Below are positions 32,803 through 40,726 of a stretch of DNA of 64,000 nt, in pieces. The notes beneath the pieces were generated by a model, which was not told the origin of the DNA, made no database searches, and saw only the letters and a list, made by a program, of their open reading frames with translations. How positions within the stretch are numbered: position 1 is the first letter of the stretch; each line of letters begins with the position of its first letter. Made by a program: the position numbers and the translations under genes. Source of the DNA: Neobacillus niacini (GTDB taxonomy: Bacteria; Bacillota; Bacilli; Bacillales; Cytobacillaceae); the NCBI RefSeq assembly GCF_030817595.1, contig NZ_JAUSZN010000001.1, positions 3,545,001 to 3,609,000 on the forward strand, in the 5' to 3' direction.

Positions 32803-35232
32803 GTGAAAAAAAATATAATAACAGTACTGCTCGCCGGTGGTCTAGCTGTAAGCTCCACTATTGTTCCCCTTGCCAACAATGAAGTACAGGCATTAAGCAC
32901 TGTAGAAGCGGAGGAAATGAGCGAGTCTACTCAGGAACAGATAAAAAACGATTTGGCAAAGTTCTATAATGGGTTACAAGGATTTCCTAGTTACTCCAGT
33001 TCTCATGCAGGTGGTGTAAGTATCATCGGCGAGAATGCCTTTGCTGTTGCGATTAATCCCGAAACGGTTCCCATTCTTGGTGCGGCTAGATTTGGTAAAG
33101 GTAGAGTAGTTGCAGCGGGTATGAGTGAGTATTTTGATTTTACAAATACGGATTCAACAAAAACAGCTGTTGCTAGTAACATATTAAAATGGGTGACAGA
33201 TAAGGATAAAGTCCTGCCCCCTCATTTAACCTACGAGGATGCTTTAAAAGGCAAAGGGAAAATTACGATGGTGACAAATAGAGAAATCCCAGTCAGTCCC
33301 GATTTGCCAATAGAGTTAAAACACGTAGATAATTTCTTATCCATTCATTTACACCCGTTAAAACACCAGGTTGTTTACGTTAATAATTTCCATCAGCCTT
33401 TATCAGACAAAGAAGTTCTAGCATTGCTTAATTATGTGAAGCAGGGAGGAGCGGTCATCTTTGGAGAAAAAGGCTGGGTAATGGAAGGTTATCCGAAAGA
33501 ATGGATGGCGAATGAAAACAGTAAGCCAAACATTTCCGATTACGGAATTCAAAAGTTCCTCAATGAAGTCGGCCTATCGCTAACAAATATTACAGCAACC
33601 ACAAAGACAGCAACACTGCCACCTTTCTCCTATGAAAAAACACAAAATTATTATGTTCCCGCACTTATTGATAAAGCAAAGGCGATTGAAAATGGAACAT
33701 TGGATGTCAGCACCCTTGATATTGGTCCTGAAGGAGCAACATCAACGAAAAAGAAAGAAATTATTGCTCAAATTGTCAGTGGAACCATCGCCGGCTTAAT
33801 AGATGGCCACCCTCTTCAGGAGAAAGTACTGTCTGATTTAAACCAGCTTACAGTCACATGGCCTTTTATTAAGAGCGATTACCCCTATTCAAGTGCACTT
33901 TTAGCCTATCAAGTGAACGAAGCAACCTTAGACCCAAATGGGGAAAAATCACCGTATGCCGACCATTTTCCTGGTCCAGTTCCACAGGATGCACCTTTGA
34001 TCACTAACAAAGAAATACAGGTCGATTTTGATTATGAGGATCTTAGCCACTTAAGAATGGCATATCCCCCAGGGAACTGGATCAGTACAGGTCTTTATGC
34101 CCCTGCAGGAGGCATGATCACTATTGATGTCCCAGAAGGAATAGAGGATTTGTATGTTCAAGTCGGTTCCCACACTGATGTATTAACAGGAAAACCTACC
34201 TGGAGCCGTATGCCGGTGGTCGCCTTGCAACAAAAGCTTGAGCCTGGGACAAATCAAATAAAAAGCCCTTATGGGGGCCTTATTTATCTCATTCCTAAAA
34301 AAGCAAAAGCGAATACAAAATCTTCTATAAATATAAGCGGTGCCGTTTCGTCCCCTACCTTTGTAAAGGGACAAACATCGAATGAAGAGTGGCACAATAC
34401 CGTTAAGAACAACCCGGCACCTTGGGGCGAACTCGTAGGCGAGCACGTTATTTTCACATTACCAAAGGAGTCTTTATTAACAATAAAGGACCCGGCAGCA
34501 CTCGTAGAACAGTGGGATAACATTACAGCCAGCTACAATACTTTTGTCGGTATCTCACCTGAATTACCTGTCCCTCATAGAGGTCTCGATAGACAGCACC
34601 GATATGTGGCAGATGTTCAGATTAGCGCAGGCTATATGCATGCAGGATACCCGATGATGATTCCAATTGACCCAGCTGCTTCCCATGTAGTCGATCCAGA
34701 ATTGGCATTGGTTAGAGGATGGGGGTTCTGGCACGAAATGGGTCATGAATACCAGCAAAACCCTTGGAAGTGGGGAGATATTACAGAAGTCTCTGTAAAT
34801 ATCTATACTCTTTATATCCAGGAAAAATTTACGGAGGTTCAAAGGCTGCTCCAAAAAAGTGCAGATGGGAAATCCCATTATGATAGAGCCTTTGAATTTA
34901 TTGCCAATCCTTCCCCTTCGAAGAAATTTACAAACTTGGATGGGATGGATCAGCTGGTATTCTTTAAACAGCTTCAATTGGCATATGGCTGGGACTTCTA
35001 TACAAAATTGCATCAAGCCTATCGTGAGCTTGATAGCAGTACGCTTCCAACAACAGACCAGCAGAAGAAAGATATGCTTTTATTTATGACTTCTAAAATA
35101 GCCGGCAAAAACCTTGTTTCTTTTTACCAGAAGTGGGGTTGGAGTCTTACAGAGGAAGGAATTCAAAAGGTGAATGCTCTAAATCTACCAGAACCTGAGG
35201 TTGCTGTTGAGACATTAAGAGAATACGAGTAA
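32803..35232 (+). CDS. Secreted M60-type metallopeptidase (enhancin/mucinase-like), copy 1
   Basis: Protein of 809 residues with signal peptide (MKKNIITVLLAGGLAVSST, cleavage near residue 31). The C-terminal half has the gluzincin motif HEMGHEYQQ with His644 and His648 and a following Glu in ITEVSVN, as in peptidase family M60 (HExxH plus downstream E). M60-like enzymes act on glycosylated proteins, several being mucinases that recognise O-glycans. The N-terminal 300 residues resemble a GATase-like/DUF4350-type domain (VKQGGAVIFGEKGW). Start is GTG behind AGAGGAGGG. First of two tandem copies on the plus strand, opposite to all neighbours. The target glycoprotein is not known. Confidence 0.8.
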   Translation: MKKNIITVLLAGGLAVSSTIVPLANNEVQALSTVEAEEMSESTQEQIKNDLAKFYNGLQGFPSYSSSHAGGVSIIGENAFAVAINPETVPILGAARFGKGRVVAAGMSEYFDFTNTDSTKTAVASNILKWVTDKDKVLPPHLTYEDALKGKGKITMVTNREIPVSPDLPIELKHVDNFLSIHLHPLKHQVVYVNNFHQPLSDKEVLALLNYVKQGGAVIFGEKGWVMEGYPKEWMANENSKPNISDYGIQKFLNEVGLSLTNITATTKTATLPPFSYEKTQNYYVPALIDKAKAIENGTLDVSTLDIGPEGATSTKKKEIIAQIVSGTIAGLIDGHPLQEKVLSDLNQLTVTWPFIKSDYPYSSALLAYQVNEATLDPNGEKSPYADHFPGPVPQDAPLITNKEIQVDFDYEDLSHLRMAYPPGNWISTGLYAPAGGMITIDVPEGIEDLYVQVGSHTDVLTGKPTWSRMPVVALQQKLEPGTNQIKSPYGGLIYLIPKKAKANTKSSINISGAVSSPTFVKGQTSNEEWHNTVKNNPAPWGELVGEHVIFTLPKESLLTIKDPAALVEQWDNITASYNTFVGISPELPVPHRGLDRQHRYVADVQISAGYMHAGYPMMIPIDPAASHVVDPELALVRGWGFWHEMGHEYQQNPWKWGDITEVSVNIYTLYIQEKFTEVQRLLQKSADGKSHYDRAFEFIANPSPSKKFTNLDGMDQLVFFKQLQLAYGWDFYTKLHQAYRELDSSTLPTTDQQKKDMLLFMTSKIAGKNLVSFYQKWGWSLTEEGIQKVNALNLPEPEVAVETLREYE

Positions 35233-35251
35233 CCAATAAAATCAATCATTT

Positions 35252-35292
35252 CATAAGTAGAGTCGATAGCTTATCCTATCGGACTACTTATG
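35252..35292 (+). terminator. Hairpin between the two M60 genes
   Basis: CATAAGTAG and CTACTTATG form a nine-base outer stem, continued by CGATAG/CTATCG. No U-tract follows on the plus strand, so it is more likely an intercistronic processing or stabilising hairpin than a full terminator. It overlaps the upstream ATG at 35290, which argues for the later start at 35317. Confidence 0.55.
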
Positions 35293-35316
35293 AAAAAAAA
35301 TGAAAGTGGTGAAAAA

Positions 35317-37776
35317 ATGATACCCCAAGTTAAGAAAATGATGTATTCATGCTTTTCCCTTCTCTTCTTAGCTGCGGCAACTGTTCCAGCATCAGGTGCT
35401 GCAGAAGTTCAGTCTCCCATCCAGACAAGTGTGGCTACAGCCCATTCAGTGGAGGAAGACTACCATTTTTTTATAAAAGATTTAGATGGAATCCCTGTTG
35501 TTTCTGGGAGCGGAGGTGTGGCTGCAATTGGTGAAGATGCTTTTCCTGTTATTGTCCCAGATGCAATCCCCAATATGGCAGTATCCCGGTACGGGGATGG
35601 AAAAATTGTGTTATCAGGTGATCAAAGATATTTTTCTTTACAAAATAATACGGAGCCGCTAAGCTTGCTCTCTCGTAATCTACTACTGTGGTTAACTGAG
35701 GAATCTGTTATTAATAATGGAAAGGGAACAAAATATACAGGAAGATATGAAGAAGCGTTAACAACTAACAAGACGTTAAAATTGATTACGACTTCAGAGG
35801 ATTTAACGATTGACCCTTCTCTTCCCTTAGAAGTCGTTAAAGTAGACAAATGGGACAGAAGCACGTTAAACCCCAATAAATATACAGTTGCTTTGATCGA
35901 TGAATCTGTTAAAGAAAGTGAAATTCCTATTCTTGAAAAATATATACATCAAGGCGGCAATATTATTGCCTCTATTAACGGTGGTAATCTAGAAGGCATT
36001 ACAAGAAATACACCTGTAGAAAAAAGAGCAACGCTCGGAAACTGGAGAGGAATCCGGATTAGCGAGCATTACCCTGTCCAGAATCTGTTAAATAGGACTG
36101 GTTTATCTCTGCTTAATATAAAAACCAATTCATCAGGAACGTTAAATCATATAACTCCCGATACCATTAAGGAAAATCACTTTTTAAATCGACTAAAACA
36201 AGGAAAGGAAATTGAGGATGGCGTTTTAGGCTATGAAGATATTAATCTTGGCCCTGCTGGTACAGATAACGAAAAAAAGAAAAACCTTTTACTAAGTGTC
36301 TTAACCGAAACCCTGGAAACCATCACAAAAGATTCTCCACTGTATGATTGGGCGATTAAAGAAGCTGCCACATATGGTAAAGTTCAGTTTCCTATTAAAA
36401 AGGGAGAAATGCCCTATCGTAATTCTTTATTAAACTTTCAATTTACTCATTTCACCATTGATGCAGGAAATGAAACGTCACCTTATGCTGATGAATTTCC
36501 AGGAAAAGTGTCTGAAACGGCACAACCTGTTCAGGACAAAAAAATATCTATTAATTTGGGAAACCCTGACCTTATGTACACTCGTGCTTTACCAAGCAAA
36601 AACTGGATGAGCACTGGGCTGTATGCACCTCCAGGAAAAGACATAACCATTAAAGTACCTAAAGGTGTTGAAAATGTTAGTGTCCAAATTGGCTCACACG
36701 ATGATGAATTAAATGGATTGTCAGAGTGGAAAAGGGTGCCGAATATTGTTCACTTTAAAAAACTCACTCCTGGAACCAATGTGGTCAGCAGCCCATACGG
36801 TGGTTTAATTTATTTTATTCCCATGATGACTAATACTCCCGATCAGCAAGCGGATTTTTCCATAAGCGGTGCCATCGAAGCACCCTACTACGAAATTGGG
36901 AAGACCACCGAACAAGAATGGCAAAAAATAAAGGCAAGAGGTGCCACTGCCCCGTTCGGTGAATTAAAAGGAGAAAAACTCATTATAACCCTTCCATCTG
37001 AATACTTATTGGAACTGGAAGATCCCGGGCGAATCATGTCACTATGGGATGATATTATTACGGATTATGATCGACTCGCAGGGCTGGATACACAAAAAGA
37101 AATGCCAAATAAAAGATATCCGATCCCCTTCCGTATTGTTTTGGATAAACAAATTAAAGGCGGATTAATGCATGCTGGATATCCTATCATGGTGCCAATT
37201 GAATATGGTTCCACTAATTATGCGGCTTCCATACTGGATGAATCCTATATCAAAAATAATGCTTGGGGATTCTGGCATGAAATCGGACATGAGTATCAGC
37301 AGGCCCCGTGGACTTGGGGAGATCTTGGAGAAGTGACAGTCAATCTTTTCTCCCTTCTTACACAAGAAAAATTCAATAACCCCTCACGTCTATTGGTCGA
37401 AACCAATGGAAAAGACTCATATGACAGAGCTTTAGAATTTGTCATGGATTCAAATCCTGATAAGCTTTACAAGCAATTAGGAAACTTTGAAAGACTCGTT
37501 ATGTTCCAGCAGCTTAGAATGGTTTATGGTTGGGACTTTTTTACGAGCATCTTTACAACTTATAGAGAGATGCCAGATGATCGCCTCCCAGCAACAAATC
37601 AGCAAATGATCGATACTTTTGTGACGATTGCTTCCAAAACAGCTGGAGAAAATCTGGTAGACTATTTTTCCAAATGGGGAATTTACTGTTCGAACAATAC
37701 TCAAGCCCTCATTGAATCGTTACATCTGCCTAAACCTAAGACTGAGATCTGGCTAGTGAGAGAAGAGAAAAAATAA
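35317..37776 (+). CDS. Secreted M60-type metallopeptidase, copy 2
   Basis: Protein of about 819 residues, tandem paralog of the preceding gene with the same layout: signal peptide (MMYSCFSLLFLAAATVPASG), GATase-like N-terminal region, SPYGGLIYFIP, then the gluzincin site HEIGHEYQQ (His654, His658 counted from this start) and the downstream Glu in LGEVTVN. The two copies clearly share sequence but diverge well beyond a recent duplication, so they may differ in substrate. Start at 35317 is preferred because GGTGA lies upstream and the alternative ATG at 35290 is inside a hairpin. It ends with a good terminator at 37801. Likely cleaves O-glycosylated protein outside the cell. Confidence 0.8.
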   Translation: MIPQVKKMMYSCFSLLFLAAATVPASGAAEVQSPIQTSVATAHSVEEDYHFFIKDLDGIPVVSGSGGVAAIGEDAFPVIVPDAIPNMAVSRYGDGKIVLSGDQRYFSLQNNTEPLSLLSRNLLLWLTEESVINNGKGTKYTGRYEEALTTNKTLKLITTSEDLTIDPSLPLEVVKVDKWDRSTLNPNKYTVALIDESVKESEIPILEKYIHQGGNIIASINGGNLEGITRNTPVEKRATLGNWRGIRISEHYPVQNLLNRTGLSLLNIKTNSSGTLNHITPDTIKENHFLNRLKQGKEIEDGVLGYEDINLGPAGTDNEKKKNLLLSVLTETLETITKDSPLYDWAIKEAATYGKVQFPIKKGEMPYRNSLLNFQFTHFTIDAGNETSPYADEFPGKVSETAQPVQDKKISINLGNPDLMYTRALPSKNWMSTGLYAPPGKDITIKVPKGVENVSVQIGSHDDELNGLSEWKRVPNIVHFKKLTPGTNVVSSPYGGLIYFIPMMTNTPDQQADFSISGAIEAPYYEIGKTTEQEWQKIKARGATAPFGELKGEKLIITLPSEYLLELEDPGRIMSLWDDIITDYDRLAGLDTQKEMPNKRYPIPFRIVLDKQIKGGLMHAGYPIMVPIEYGSTNYAASILDESYIKNNAWGFWHEIGHEYQQAPWTWGDLGEVTVNLFSLLTQEKFNNPSRLLVETNGKDSYDRALEFVMDSNPDKLYKQLGNFERLVMFQQLRMVYGWDFFTSIFTTYREMPDDRLPATNQQMIDTFVTIASKTAGENLVDYFSKWGIYCSNNTQALIESLHLPKPKTEIWLVREEKK

Positions 37777-37800
37777 TAGGTAAAGCAGTACATTAGTGAA

Positions 37801-37837
37801 AAAGAGCAATGTCATTTTTAAGACATCGCTCTTTTTT
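37801..37837 (+). terminator. Intrinsic terminator of the M60 peptidase unit
   Basis: AAGAGC-A-ATGTC, an A/T loop, GACAT-C-GCTCTT, then TTTT. One A-C mismatch in the stem. It lies 25 bases after the second peptidase stop. Confidence 0.85.
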
Positions 37838-37894
37838 ACTGCGCTAATTTTCTGACTTTACAGAATGAGAATGGAATACTAAAGTCTTTCAATG

Positions 37895-37900
37895 TATAAT
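37895..37900 (+). promoter_or_regulatory. Putative -10 box of the second GntR gene
   Basis: TATAAT directly preceded by TG, about 47 bases before the ATG. The hexamer 17 bases upstream (TGGAAT) is a poor -35 match. The partly repeated TGTATAATTAGTGTAT around it could be the regulator's own operator. Confidence 0.45.
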
Positions 37901-37946
37901 TAGTGTATTCGAAAATAGATTAAATTAACAGAATAAGGAGTAATAT

Positions 37947-38666
37947 ATGATGATTAAAGATCCAAGATTACCCCTATATTTTCAATTGATGGATACCCTC
38001 CTCGAAAAAATTGAACTTGGAGAACTGAAAGAGTATGAAAAGCTGCCATCTGAAAGAGAACTCTGTGAATTATATAAGGTTAGCCGGACCACAGTCCGCC
38101 AAACCATGCAATCTTTAGAACGGGATGGATATATTTATAAAGTACATGGGAAGGGAAGCTTTGTCTCTCCCAAAATATATAATCAAAGCCTAGTCCAATT
38201 TTATAGTTTTACCGAAGAAATGAAGAAAGCAAGAAAAAAACCCTCTACCCAAATACTCTCCTTCGAACGGATTATTTGTGAGGATAACATTGCAAAAAAA
38301 ATGAACTTACCAGAAAATTCAAATGTATATAAAGTGACCAGGCTGCGATTAGCAGATGATGAACCAATGCTTTATGAAACTTCTTACCTCCCGGTCTCTC
38401 GTTTTGAAAATTTAACAAAAAATCAGTTAGAAAATAAGCCGATGTATGAAATTTTCCGTGAATCTTATAAGGTAACGATTACCAGGGCGACGGAAACGTT
38501 CAAAGCAGTATCCACACGATCGATTGAAGCTGAATATCTTCAAATAATTGAAAATACCCCCAGCCTCATGCTTGAGCGTACAACCTATGAGCACGATTCC
38601 ATTATTGAATATACTGCTTCAATCGCTAGAGGTGATAAATTTTCATATACAGTAGAGTTGAAATAA
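37947..38666 (+). CDS. GntR-family regulator, HutC subfamily (UTRA), second copy
   Basis: Protein of 239 residues: winged helix (LPLYFQLMDTLLEKIELGEL, then LPSERELCELYKVSRTTVRQ) and UTRA ligand domain (YSFTEEMKKARKKPSTQILS, LERTTYEHDSIIEYTASIARGDKF). Two adjacent ATG codons follow AAGGAG; the first is given. It is distinct in sequence from the GntR at 13803. Neighbours are the M60 genes upstream and, convergently, the GH35 gene plus an oxidoreductase relic; its operon target could be the GH35/GH16/importer 3 set or the peptidases. Effector unknown, probably a sugar phosphate or amino sugar. Confidence 0.88.
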   Translation: MMIKDPRLPLYFQLMDTLLEKIELGELKEYEKLPSERELCELYKVSRTTVRQTMQSLERDGYIYKVHGKGSFVSPKIYNQSLVQFYSFTEEMKKARKKPSTQILSFERIICEDNIAKKMNLPENSNVYKVTRLRLADDEPMLYETSYLPVSRFENLTKNQLENKPMYEIFRESYKVTITRATETFKAVSTRSIEAEYLQIIENTPSLMLERTTYEHDSIIEYTASIARGDKFSYTVELK

Positions 38667-38724
38667 TAGATGATCTTCCATGTCCCTCACATCGAATAAA
38701 GCACTCAGCGTGACTGGCACCTAA

Positions 38725-38914
38725 ATTGGCAGCAGCAGTGAGGTAGTGTTTTTGGCGGTCCATGCCAGTCATGATCGTAGTAATAGCCGCCTAACCCGAC
38801 AAAATGCCTTACCCAAACGGCTTTAAGGTCGCCAATTACACCCGAGTCGATAATCTCTTTCATCGTTTGATACATGCTCATATAGCGCATATTGAAACCA
38901 ACCATTAAATGTTT
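38725..38914 (-). pseudogene. Relic of a Gfo/Idh/MocA oxidoreductase gene
   Basis: A minus-strand stretch encodes KHLMVGFNMRYMSMYQTM and onward through DLKAVWVRHFVG to DWHG almost exactly as in paralogs A and B (11048, 14754), about 64 codons from the middle of that gene. After DWHG the frame slips by one base (NTTSLLL appears in the next frame) and the similarity stops on both sides. It lacks start, Rossmann domain and C-terminal half, so it is a dead fragment, left between the GntR and GH35 genes. It implies that an oxidoreductase copy once stood here. Confidence 0.85.
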
Positions 38915-38954
38915 TCATGCTTGTATTCACTCTTTGATACATTTTGTAAATGCA

Positions 38955-40700
38955 TTATCCTAAATCAGGTTTATCAACAAACCTTGCACTTTCTTGATGG
39001 CCATGTAATTCAAGTACCACAATTTCATTTACTCCCAGATGCAAAAATGGAGCTGGAACATATAATGTTTGCTGTGGACCTATCTCCCAATAACGGCCAA
39101 GATTATGCCCATTCACAAAGACAACACCTTTCGTCCATTCAGATAAATCTATGAAAGTATCTGCCACTTCATTTACTTTCAATAGACCTCGATGGAAATA
39201 TGGATGATTTTCTTTCGCCTCTTCACAAGTGAACTTCAATTGGCTTAAATCATTTAAAGGTAAAGGATGTACTGTCCAATCAAACAAAAATTGGTTGCCT
39301 AATCTTACACCTTCTGTGATTCCTTTATAATCCACAAGGAATGGCCCATAATTAATACGTCCCATATTTTCTACTATGATCTGCAGTTTTGTTTCTCCCT
39401 CAGTGATATCAACATCAATATGGGAGCAACCGCCTATTCGCTCGACTAATCCAACAAATTCACCATTCAAATAAATCTGACCGCGATCATGAACATCTTG
39501 AACTGTCAATGTTTGCTTACCGTAAGCACCCTTAATAACTGTTTCATAGACAATAAATCCATAAGCCTGCCCATACTCTTCCATTGTTAAAGGCGTTTGG
39601 CTCTGCTTTGGATTAGAAAGTTGCTTCAACGAATCAAGCAATGCTGCACGTTCCGTAAATTGGATCTCTCCGTATTGTTTTTTCAGTGTAGGAGCCGGTA
39701 ATTTCATCTCGGGCAAATCAATGTATTTTTCAAATACTTTACGTACAGCAAGGAATTTGTCTGTAACATCTCCCGATTCTGTTAATAAGCCATCATAATC
39801 ATAGCTGGTAATGGTAGGTTGATAGATTGCTTCATTATGATTTGCTCCATTGAAAAAGCCAAAATTTGTCCCGCCATGAGCCATATAGAAATTTACTGAG
39901 GCATTTTTCTGCAATATTTCCTCTAAAGTCTCTACAACACTTTCTGATGATCTTGTGTGATGCTCCTCACCCCAATGATCAAACCAGCCATGCCAAAATT
40001 CCATACACATTAACGGAGCGCTCGGCTGATGGCGTTTTAATTGTTCAAACGCTGATTCCGCCCGGGATCCAAAGTTTACGGTTTCCAACACATCTTTAAT
40101 CATCCCTCCATGTAACATGCTTGGTGCAGGCCCATCAGAAGTGAAGAGAAGCTCATTACCGACTCTTTTTTTAACGCTGTCATGCATATATTGCAAATAT
40201 TTTTGATCATTCCCAAAACTACCGTACTCATTTTCGATTTGTAATGCAATAATTGGTCCCCCATTTGAATATAACAGCGGCCGTAAACGTTCAAATAGTA
40301 CATCGAAATATGCATCTACTTTTTCCAGATACGGTTTATTGAAACAGCGTAATTTTATATTAGGCACTGTCATTAGCCAATAAGGAAAACCGCCAAATTC
40401 CCACTCTGCACAGATATACGGACCGGGTCTAACAATAACATGAAAACCTACCTTTTCAGCAGTTCTTATGAAACGCTCAATATCAGCGATGCCCTCAAAG
40501 ACAAATTGCCCTTCCTCCGGTTCATGTAAATTCCAGGCAACATATGTTTCCACCGTATTAAAGCCGCATTCTTTTAATTTAATTAAACGGTCTTCCCAGT
40601 ATTCCGGCACTGTTCTAAAATAATGCATGGCCCCGCTTAGTAAGCGAATTTCTTTGCCATCCAATAAAAATGATTGTTGATTATAGGTTAATGATGACAT
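38955..40700 (-). CDS. GH35 beta-galactosidase, cytoplasmic
   Basis: Protein of 581 residues without signal peptide. The (beta/alpha)8 barrel starts with FLLDGKEIRLLSGAMHYFR and shows the GH35 active-site segments ALQIENEYGSFG (Glu158 as acid/base) and CMEFWHGWFDHWG (Glu234 as nucleophile). The C-terminal jelly-roll parts hold DVHDRGQIYLNGEFVG and GVVFVNGHNLGRYW, the usual GH35 galactose-binding domains. It removes terminal beta-galactose (sometimes beta-glucosamine in relatives) from imported oligosaccharides. AGAAGG precedes the ATG. Last gene of the importer 3 operon, 26 bases after GH16. The exact linkage cannot be read. Confidence 0.92.
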   Translation of the reverse strand: MSSLTYNQQSFLLDGKEIRLLSGAMHYFRTVPEYWEDRLIKLKECGFNTVETYVAWNLHEPEEGQFVFEGIADIERFIRTAEKVGFHVIVRPGPYICAEWEFGGFPYWLMTVPNIKLRCFNKPYLEKVDAYFDVLFERLRPLLYSNGGPIIALQIENEYGSFGNDQKYLQYMHDSVKKRVGNELLFTSDGPAPSMLHGGMIKDVLETVNFGSRAESAFEQLKRHQPSAPLMCMEFWHGWFDHWGEEHHTRSSESVVETLEEILQKNASVNFYMAHGGTNFGFFNGANHNEAIYQPTITSYDYDGLLTESGDVTDKFLAVRKVFEKYIDLPEMKLPAPTLKKQYGEIQFTERAALLDSLKQLSNPKQSQTPLTMEEYGQAYGFIVYETVIKGAYGKQTLTVQDVHDRGQIYLNGEFVGLVERIGGCSHIDVDITEGETKLQIIVENMGRINYGPFLVDYKGITEGVRLGNQFLFDWTVHPLPLNDLSQLKFTCEEAKENHPYFHRGLLKVNEVADTFIDLSEWTKGVVFVNGHNLGRYWEIGPQQTLYVPAPFLHLGVNEIVVLELHGHQESARFVDKPDLG

Positions 40701-40726
40701 ACTGCACCTTCTTCCGTGGACTTATT

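Noticed and set aside
34564..35016. 150-codon minus-strand open frame inside the first M60 gene
   Set aside because: Antisense shadow of a gene with signal peptide and catalytic motif; no ribosome site or family resemblance.
35290..35316. Upstream ATG for the second M60 peptidase
   Set aside because: It falls in the distal arm of an intergenic hairpin and has no ribosome site; ATG 35317 gives a normal signal peptide.
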